Of a stretch of 10,387 nt of DNA, positions 5,891-10,387 are shown one piece after another. Made by a program: the position numbers and the translations under genes. Source of the stretch: AP-15 sp035252905 (GTDB taxonomy: Bacteria; Pseudomonadota; Alphaproteobacteria; ATCC43930; CGMCC-115725); NCBI GenBank assembly GCA_035252905.1, contig DATFCQ010000194.1, positions 1 to 10,387 on the forward strand, written 5' to 3'. How positions within the stretch are numbered: the first letter of the stretch is position 1; every line of letters starts with the position of its first letter. Below the pieces are notes generated by a model. The model saw only the letters and a program-made list of their open reading frames with translations, was not told where the DNA came from and did no database searches.

Positions 5891-7378
5891 ATGGCGGAAG
5901 GCGATGTCGTCGTCGGGGCGGACGCGGTTTTGCGGCCGCGCCTGTCGGCAGCGGCGGCCTCTCGGGTCGCCGGGGTCAATCGGCGGCTGGTGGTGGTCTC
6001 CAACCGGGTCGCATCGGGCGAGCAGGCGACGTCGAATTCCGGAGGGCTGGCGGTCGGCATCCGTGCCGCCCTGCGGCAGAGCGCGGGCGGGATCTGGTTC
6101 GGCTGGAGCGGCCATGTCAGCGACAAGACGGCGAACGAGCCCCATGTGGTCGCCGACGGGACGCTGACCTTCGCCACGCTCGACCTCTCGCGGCGCGACT
6201 TTGAAGAGTATTACATCGGCTACGCCAATCGCGTGCTCTGGCCGCTGTTTCATTTCCGCCCGTCCTTGGTCGAGTTTTCGCGGCGGGTCCTGTCCGGCTA
6301 TCTGCGCGTCAACCGCACTTTCGCGCAAACGCTGGCGCCGCTGTTGTCCTCGGACGATCTGATCTGGGTGCATGATTATCACCTGATCCCGCTCGCCGCC
6401 GAATTGCGCCGGGCCGATCAGCAGCAGCCGATCGGCTTTTTTCTGCACACGCCGTTTCCTCCCGCCGATCTGTTGCGCGTCCTGCCCAACCACCACGAGA
6501 TCGTGCGCATGCTGTGCTCCTACGATCTCGTCGGATTTCAGACGACTCCCGACCTCCTCGCCTTTCGCGACTATCTGCGGCGCTGGGCCGGAGCGGAAGA
6601 ACTCGGCGCCGATTGCGTGCGCGCCTTCGGCCGGGTCGTGCGCACGCGCGTCTTCCCGATCGGCATCGATGTCGCGGCGGTGGCGGCGCAGGCCGAGGCG
6701 GCGCAAGAGAACCGCCATATGCGTCGGCTGCGCCAGAGCCTCGGCGATCGGGCGCTGATGATCGGGGTCGACCGGCTCGACTACTCGAAGGGGCTGGGCG
6801 CCCGATTCGAGTGCTATCGCCAGCTCTTCGACCTCCACCCCGAAACCCGCGGCCGCATCGTCTTCATGCAGATCGCCCCGCCCTCGCGCTCGGAGGTGCC
6901 GGAATATCAGGTCATCCGCAAAAGCCTCGAAACTTCGGCGGGGGCTATCAACAGCCGCTACGGCGAGTTTGACTGGACGCCCCTGCGCTACATCAACAAG
7001 AGCTTCCATCATCGCATATTGACAGGGTTTTTTCGGGCGAGCCGGATCGCTCTGGTGACCCCACAGCGCGACGGCATGAACCTGGTGGCCAAGGAATACA
7101 TCGCCTCGCAGCGGCCGGAAGATCCTGGAGTGCTGGTCTTGTCGTGCTTCGCCGGCGCGGCGCACGAACTGGCCGACGCCGTCATCGTCAATCCATATGA
7201 TATCGAGGGGATGGCCGAAGCGATCCTTTCCGGGTTAACAATGCCGCTCGGCGAACGCAAGGAGCGGTGGAGCGCGATGATGCGGGTCCTGGAGCGCAAC
7301 GACGTGACCTTCTGGCGCGAGAGCTTTGTCAGCGCGCTAAGCAGCGCCGGGGCCGGGGCCGCGCGTAATGCCGGCTGA
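5891..7378 (+). CDS. otsA: Alpha,alpha-trehalose-phosphate synthase (UDP-forming)
   Basis: This is a 495-residue GT20 glycosyltransferase; E. coli OtsA is 474. Motifs run in order: RLVVVSNRVAS (32-42), SGGLAVG (50-56), WFGWSGH (69-75), YANRVLWPLFHFR (111-123), IWVHDYHLIPLA (158-169), RVFPIGID (253-260), VDRLDYSKGL (293-302, with R295 and K300 expected to contact the UDP-glucose phosphates) and RDGMNLVAKEYI (393-404). It joins UDP-glucose to glucose 6-phosphate, giving trehalose 6-phosphate for OtsB. The frame is open upstream into otsB, but ATG 5891 is the first sensible start, with GGCGGA just ahead; GTG 5858 is less likely. About 30 residues precede the family core, longer than in E. coli. 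It begins 67 bases after otsB and overlaps glk by 11 bases. Confidence 0.94.
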   Translation: MAEGDVVVGADAVLRPRLSAAAASRVAGVNRRLVVVSNRVASGEQATSNSGGLAVGIRAALRQSAGGIWFGWSGHVSDKTANEPHVVADGTLTFATLDLSRRDFEEYYIGYANRVLWPLFHFRPSLVEFSRRVLSGYLRVNRTFAQTLAPLLSSDDLIWVHDYHLIPLAAELRRADQQQPIGFFLHTPFPPADLLRVLPNHHEIVRMLCSYDLVGFQTTPDLLAFRDYLRRWAGAEELGADCVRAFGRVVRTRVFPIGIDVAAVAAQAEAAQENRHMRRLRQSLGDRALMIGVDRLDYSKGLGARFECYRQLFDLHPETRGRIVFMQIAPPSRSEVPEYQVIRKSLETSAGAINSRYGEFDWTPLRYINKSFHHRILTGFFRASRIALVTPQRDGMNLVAKEYIASQRPEDPGVLVLSCFAGAAHELADAVIVNPYDIEGMAEAILSGLTMPLGERKERWSAMMRVLERNDVTFWRESFVSALSSAGAGAARNAG

Positions 7379-8324
7379 AACCGTCTGGCTCGTCGGCGAT
7401 ATCGGCGCGACCAACGCCCGCTTCGGCCTGATGTCGCCGCAGCGCGAATTGCTGCACAACCGCACGCTCGCCTGCGAGGACCATCCGACGATCGAAGAGG
7501 CTCTTGCGGTCTATCTCGGCGAGCGCGGTGAATTGCCGATGCCGCGCCGGGGCGCCCTGGCGATCGCCTCGGCGATTACCGGCGACCGGGTGGCGATGAC
7601 CAATCATCCGTGGAGCTTTTCGGTCTCCGCGCTGAAGGCGCGGCTCGGTTTCGAGCGCCTCGAAGTGATCAACGACTTCACCGCGGTGGCGCTGGCCTTG
7701 CCCCATCTCGGCGAGCAGGACCGCCTTGCGGTCGGCGGCGGGAGCCCGGCGGCGGGGGCGCCGCTCGCCGTGCTCGGAGCGGGCTCGGGTCTCGGCGTCT
7801 CGGGCCTTATCTCCGCGGGCGCCCGCTGGATCGCGCTGACCGGCGAGGGCGGGCATGCGACGATGGCGCCGGCCGATGCGCGCGAGAGCGCCGTCCTCGA
7901 CCACCTGCGCCGGCACTTCGACCACGTCTCCGCCGAACGGCTGTTGTCCGGTCCCGGTCTCGTCAACCTCTACAACAGCCTGGCCGCGCTCGACGGGGTT
8001 CCGGCGCGCGGCTACACCGCGGCCGAGATCACCGATCCCGCAACTGGTGCCGCCGACCCGTTGTGCCGCGAAGCCACGCAAGTGTTCTGCGCCATGCTCG
8101 GAACCGCGGCCGGCAATCTGGCGCTGACCCTGGGCGCGCGCGGCGGGGTCTATATCGCCGGAGGCATCGCCCCGCGGCTCGGCCGCGGCTTTCTCGCCTC
8201 GCCGTTTCGCGAGCGCTTTGAGGCAAAAGGCCGCATGCGTCCGTATCTCGCCGCAATCCCGACCTATGTTGTTACCCACCCGCTCCCGGCTTTTCTCGGT
8301 TGCGCGGCGGTGCTCGCCGAGTGA
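7368..8324 (+). CDS. glk: Glucokinase (bacterial Glk type)
   Basis: This 318-residue protein belongs to the Glk family of hexokinases (not the ROK repressor-kinases). ATP-binding phosphate-1 motif WLVGDIGATNARFG is at 7-20, the catalytic aspartate D103 in VINDFTAVALALP, LGAGSGLGVSGL at 136-147, and the glucose-binding TGEGGHATMAP at 158-168. GGVYIAGGIAPRLG and EAKGRMRPYLAAIPTY follow near the C-terminus. It phosphorylates glucose with ATP to glucose 6-phosphate, which is also the acceptor used by OtsA. The ATG at 7368 lies inside the end of otsA (11-base overlap), so translation is probably coupled and the three genes co-transcribed. No clear terminator follows the stop. Confidence 0.94.
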   Translation: MPAETVWLVGDIGATNARFGLMSPQRELLHNRTLACEDHPTIEEALAVYLGERGELPMPRRGALAIASAITGDRVAMTNHPWSFSVSALKARLGFERLEVINDFTAVALALPHLGEQDRLAVGGGSPAAGAPLAVLGAGSGLGVSGLISAGARWIALTGEGGHATMAPADARESAVLDHLRRHFDHVSAERLLSGPGLVNLYNSLAALDGVPARGYTAAEITDPATGAADPLCREATQVFCAMLGTAAGNLALTLGARGGVYIAGGIAPRLGRGFLASPFRERFEAKGRMRPYLAAIPTYVVTHPLPAFLGCAAVLAE

Positions 8325-8337
8325 GCCTTCCGGTGGA

Positions 8338-8389
8338 TGTTACATTGTTACTTACTGTTGCATAGTGTTGCATATTGTTCACGATTGCG
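8338..8389. repeat. 10-bp-phased TGTT direct repeat array
   Basis: TGTT begins at 8338, 8346, 8356, 8366 and 8376, with a degenerate TGCG at 8386. The last four TGTT units are spaced exactly 10 bases apart, about one helical turn, and the core units read TGTTACTTAC, TGTTGCATAG and TGTTGCATAT. The segment is AT-rich between two GC-rich genes and lies about 60 bases before the ParD-like ORF. It may be a multi-site operator; a TATATT at 8404-8409 could serve as -10. Confidence 0.5.
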
Positions 8390-8443
8390 ACGATATTGTA
8401 GAGTATATTCTGAGATCCGCGGGGGCTGTAGAGCGGGAATGTC

Positions 8444-8689
8444 GTGCAGCGACCATTCGTTCGGACCGCGATGAAGGATCTGGTTGAGAGCGGCTGTTGC
8501 CGCCCGGAAAGCAAGGGGCCGTCCTTGTCGGAGAAGCGCAAGACCGTGCTGGACATCGAGATTGAAGAGCTGCGCCGACTCGCCGAGGACGGTGCGGCGA
8601 GCGGCCTTTCCGAGGAAGACGGCGAGGCCGTGCTCGATCGGCTCGAAGCCAAATATCGTGCCCTCGGTGATCGAAAATCTGGAGTTTAA
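8444..8689 (+). CDS. Small ParD-like antitoxin candidate
   Basis: This 81-residue ORF is charged and probably helical. Its C-terminal half, IEELRRLAEDGAASGLSEED followed by AVLDRLEAKYRAL, resembles the toxin-binding tail of ParD-type antitoxins (pattern LR-x-L-x3-G-x2-SG-x-SE). The expected N-terminal ribbon-helix-helix DNA-binding domain is not recognisable, so it may be degenerate or belong to a different family. The GTG at 8444 has AGCGGGA just upstream and is preferred; ATG 8471 would give 72 residues but has no good ribosome-binding site. No toxin gene follows directly. A ParE toxin starts 342 bases downstream, beyond a palindromic repeat. The function is inferred from the tail pattern and the neighbour. 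Confidence 0.5.
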   Translation: MQRPFVRTAMKDLVESGCCRPESKGPSLSEKRKTVLDIEIEELRRLAEDGAASGLSEEDGEAVLDRLEAKYRALGDRKSGV

Positions 8690-8737
8690 TGCGAGGCTTG
8701 TCCCGATTGATCCGGCACTACCAGATTTTGTGTCTTA

Positions 8738-8831
8738 CGTCATACCCGGGCTCGACCCGGGCATCCACGCGTTTGCCAGTGCTAGAGCCGGTTTCGAGGC
8801 GTGGATGGCCGGATCAAGTCCGGCCATGACG
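8738..8831. repeat. Dispersed palindromic repeat (Rhizobiales-type)
   Basis: Two 33-base arms (8738-8770 and 8799-8831) are reverse complements with about six mismatches and a 28-base loop. Each arm holds its own smaller palindrome (CCCGGG-n5-CCCGGG on the left, CCGGATCAAGTCCGG on the right). Translated, it gives the well-known spurious peptide strings PGLDPGIH and WMAGSSPAMT, typical of an element found in many copies across Rhizobiales. It lies between the ParD-like ORF and the ParE toxin and may have inserted there. Confidence 0.8.
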
Positions 8832-9031
8832 GCCAGATGTTGAGTCTACCGGAGGCAATGGGATAAGCCTCTTTAAGGCTATTTTAATCCTGTGTTCACG
8901 CTAATATTAACTCTGAATTCATAATGACGTTAATTACGGTATTCATTCCAGATTCGATACGATAAATCTCACGCCGTGTCGACCGGCACCCCGGAACTTG
9001 CTACAAGGGAAATCTGTTCTTTCCTTGACCA
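8832..9031. other. Intergenic AT-rich stretch before the ParE toxin
   Basis: No gene is supported here. About 8865-8975 is markedly AT-rich for this genome. A small hairpin (AGCCT 8866-8870 with AGGCT 8876-8880) followed by ATTTT could be a weak terminator. GGAAC at 8993-8997 followed after 17 bases by TGTT at 9015-9018 is a partial match to the EcfG stress promoter just before the toxin, but only weak evidence. Confidence 0.4.
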
Positions 9032-9334
9032 GTGGTCCGGAAATTGCTGCAATTTCGCTTCAGCCGCCGTGCTGAGGCCGATCTGGGAAGAATTGCCGAT
9101 TTTATTGGCCGGGAGAACCCGGAGCGGGCGGTATCGTTTCTCGGCGAGCTGCGGTTGCGGTGCCGGAAACTGGTCGCCTTCCCCGAATCGGCGCCGCTGC
9201 GCCCGGAACTCGGCCAAGGCGTGCGGCTGAGCGTCTTTCGCAATTATCTGATCCTTTACGTCGTCCATGCCGACACCCTTGAAATCCGCCGGGTCGTGCA
9301 CGGGGCGCAAAACCCCTGCTCGCGGGCGGCCTGA
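9032..9334 (+). CDS. ParE/RelE-superfamily toxin
   Basis: This 100-residue protein fits the ParE family. After a short lead come LQFRFSRRAEADLGRIADFI (6-25), ENPERAVSFLGELRLRCRKL (28-47) and RPELGQGVRLSVFRNYLILY (57-76), and EIRRVVHGAQNP follows towards the C-terminus. ParE toxins poison DNA gyrase, whereas RelE relatives cleave ribosome-bound mRNA; this sequence is nearer ParE. The frame has a stop at 9026-9028, so GTG 9032 is the longest start, with TTG 9044 an alternative. Neither has a good ribosome-binding site, so expression may be poor. Unusually, no antitoxin gene abuts it; the ParD-like candidate ends 342 bases upstream. Confidence 0.82.
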   Translation: MVRKLLQFRFSRRAEADLGRIADFIGRENPERAVSFLGELRLRCRKLVAFPESAPLRPELGQGVRLSVFRNYLILYVVHADTLEIRRVVHGAQNPCSRAA

Positions 9335-9370
9335 TCGCCTGTTTGCATGAGGAAAGCGGCAGAGGCGGCT

Positions 9371-9398
9371 TTGACCGCGCGGCGCGGCCGGTTGTAAG
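9371..9398 (+). promoter_or_regulatory. Candidate housekeeping promoter for the DUF1445 gene
   Basis: TTGACC (9371-9376) and TGTAAG (9393-9398), 16 bases apart, resemble alphaproteobacterial housekeeping promoters. The start would give a leader of about 25 bases to the ATG at 9431, so this gene is probably transcribed separately from the toxin. Confidence 0.45.
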
Positions 9399-9430
9399 CT
9401 TCCGTCCTCCGATCGGTTGCCGAGGATGCG

Positions 9431-10231
9431 ATGAGCGCACATGCAGGAAACGGGGCGGCGGCCGGCGCGGCGGCGCGCCGGGCCATCCGCGCGGGCGATT
9501 TTACCGGTCCGACCGCCGGGCTCGCGCCCGGCAACGTCCAGGCCAATCTGGTCGTCCTGCCGCTGGCGCTGGCGCATGATTTTCTGCGCTTCGCGCAGGC
9601 CAACCCCAAACCCTGCCCGGTGCTCGCGGTGTCGGAGCCGGGCGACCCGCATCTGCCGGGTCTCGGCGCGGATCTCGACATCCGCACCGATCTGCCGCGC
9701 TATCGCGTGTGGCGCCGCGGCGAACTGGTCGACGAGCCTGCCGATGTGGCGGCGGTCTGGCGCGAGGATCTCGTCAGCTTTGCCCTCGGCTGCTCGTTCT
9801 CGTTCGAGCAGGCCTTGATCGACGAGGGGATCGAATTGCGCCACATCGCCTGCGGCTCGAACGTCTCGATGTACCGCACCAACCTGCCCTGCACGCCGGC
9901 CGGACCCTTCCGCGGTCCTCTCGTCGTCTCGATGCGGCCATTGAAGCCGCGCGACGCGATCCGCGCCGTCCAGATCACCTCGCGTTTCCCCTCGGTGCAC
10001 GGCGCGCCGGTGCATCTGGGATTGCCGGAGGCGATCGGCATCCGCGATCTCGCGCACCCCGATTACGGCGACGCGGTGCCGGTCCATGGCGACGAATTGC
10101 CGGTGTTCTGGGCCTGCGGCGTGACCCCGCAGGCGGTGATCGCCGAGGTCAAGCCCGAGTTCTGCATTACCCACGCGCCGGGCGCGATGCTTGTCACCGA
10201 TCTGCGCAACACCCGGCTCGCCAGCTTGTAA
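9431..10231 (+). CDS. DUF1445 family putative hydro-lyase (YcsI / D-glutamate cyclase-like)
   Basis: This 266-residue protein has the blocks of the DUF1445 (UPF0317, YcsI) family, at its usual length of about 260-270. They are RAIRAGDFTGPTAGLAPGNVQ (17-37), LVSFALGCSFSFEQALIDEG (114-133), SNVSMYRTNLPC (143-154), FPSVHGAPVHLGLPEAIGI (186-204), VFWACGVTPQ (225-234) and CITHAPGAMLVTD (245-257). Bacterial members are annotated as putative hydro-lyases; the related domain of mammalian DGLUCY converts D-glutamate to 5-oxo-D-proline. The true substrate here is unknown. The ATG at 9431 has AGGA 5 bases upstream. No signal peptide is seen, so it is likely cytoplasmic. It stands alone between the toxin and an inverted repeat. 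Confidence 0.88.
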   Translation: MSAHAGNGAAAGAAARRAIRAGDFTGPTAGLAPGNVQANLVVLPLALAHDFLRFAQANPKPCPVLAVSEPGDPHLPGLGADLDIRTDLPRYRVWRRGELVDEPADVAAVWREDLVSFALGCSFSFEQALIDEGIELRHIACGSNVSMYRTNLPCTPAGPFRGPLVVSMRPLKPRDAIRAVQITSRFPSVHGAPVHLGLPEAIGIRDLAHPDYGDAVPVHGDELPVFWACGVTPQAVIAEVKPEFCITHAPGAMLVTDLRNTRLASL

Positions 10232-10232
10232 T

Positions 10233-10303
10233 CGGCGGAATACGCTACGCTATTCCGCCCTACACCATCCTCGTAGGGCGGAAAAGCGGAGCGCATTCCG
10301 CCG
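10233..10303. repeat. REP-like inverted repeat after the DUF1445 gene
   Basis: Two 31-base arms (10233-10263 and 10273-10303) are near-perfect reverse complements (cores GGCGGAAT and ATTCCGCCCTAC) around a 9-base loop. It starts two bases after the stop codon. Elements with the GTAGGGCGGAAT core are widespread in proteobacteria. The strong stem could stabilise the upstream mRNA 3' end or act as a transcription barrier, but there is no T-run. Confidence 0.75.
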
Positions 10304-10327
10304 CGTTCCGGCTTGAAGAGGCCTCCA

Positions 10328-10387
10328 ATGACTCGATCGCTCGTCGCCGCGCTCGAACGGCTGATCCAGGACGAGGTCGGCCGCAAC
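10328..10387 (+). CDS. Partial CDS, N-terminal 20 codons (runs off right edge)
   Basis: An ATG at 10328 with a good ribosome-binding site (AAGAGG, about 7 bases upstream) opens a frame that stays open to the edge, reading MTRSLVAALERLIQDEVGRN. The start looks helical. Twenty residues are too few to assign a family, and I do not recognise it. The codon use (GC-rich third positions) fits a real gene. Confidence 0.55.
   Translation, partial: MTRSLVAALERLIQDEVGRN

Noticed and set aside
5846..7165. 439-residue minus-strand ORF over otsA
   Set aside because: It is antisense to the fully conserved otsA and shows no family motif.
8346..8389. Phased repeats considered as a CRISPR array or plasmid iterons
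   Set aside because: The unit is only 10 bases with no spacers, and no Cas or replication protein gene is present in the window.
8689..8826. ATG overlapping the ParD-like stop (TAATG) opening a 45-codon frame, considered as a coupled toxin
   Set aside because: The frame runs into the palindromic repeat and has no resemblance to ParE or another toxin.
8484..8843. 119-residue ORF ending in PGLDPGIH...WMAGSSPAMT
   Set aside because: Its end is the spurious translation of the dispersed palindromic repeat, and its front is another frame of the ParD-like ORF.
8976..9230. 84-residue GTG-start ORF before parE, considered as the missing antitoxin
   Set aside because: The sequence overlaps parE in another frame and shows no antitoxin pattern.
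8969..10174. 401-residue minus-strand ORF over parE and DUF1445
   Set aside because: It is antisense to two recognised genes; no motif and typical shadow composition.

Overview
This is a GC-rich chromosomal window with gene content typical of an alphaproteobacterium, most likely of the Rhizobiales (Hyphomicrobiales). The reasons are the codon use, dispersed palindromic elements of the kind common in that order, a suhB/MmgR-type small RNA, and the DUF433/DUF5615 and ParE toxin-antitoxin relics. No species can be named from the sequence alone.

Left edge (1-1250) is accessory DNA. It holds the 5' end of an IS1380-family transposase (minus strand) whose start codon lies in a hairpin, a G-rich inverted repeat, an unrecognised 61-residue ORF behind a TATAAT box, and a DUF433-DUF5615 toxin-antitoxin pair on the minus strand. 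The DUF5615 toxin reading frame is broken by an apparent one-base deletion.

The middle (1280-8324) is a core metabolic block. prfC (release factor 3, minus) is divergent from a two-gene unit: an N-formylglutamate amidohydrolase and phenylalanine 4-hydroxylase (phhA). A small RNA gene on the minus strand fills the gap after phhA. It has a near-consensus promoter, a 5' hairpin, an unpaired CCUCC-containing linker and an intrinsic terminator, and its terminator overlaps the phhA stop codon region. Then comes otsB-otsA-glk on the plus strand: trehalose-6-phosphate phosphatase, trehalose-6-phosphate synthase and glucokinase. These form a trehalose synthesis unit in which Glk can supply the glucose 6-phosphate used by OtsA.

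The right part (8325-10387) is again accessory in character. A 10-bp-phased TGTT array precedes a small ParD-like antitoxin ORF. About 340 bp later, beyond a palindromic dispersed repeat and an AT-rich stretch, lies a ParE-type toxin. A DUF1445 (YcsI/D-glutamate cyclase-like) gene follows with its own promoter-like sequence, then a second type of dispersed inverted repeat, and the first 20 codons of an unidentified gene that runs off the window.

I did not find a clearly new multi-gene system. The most useful non-obvious feature is the small RNA at 4838-4932. The secondary ones are the two decayed or rearranged toxin-antitoxin loci and the phased repeat array.
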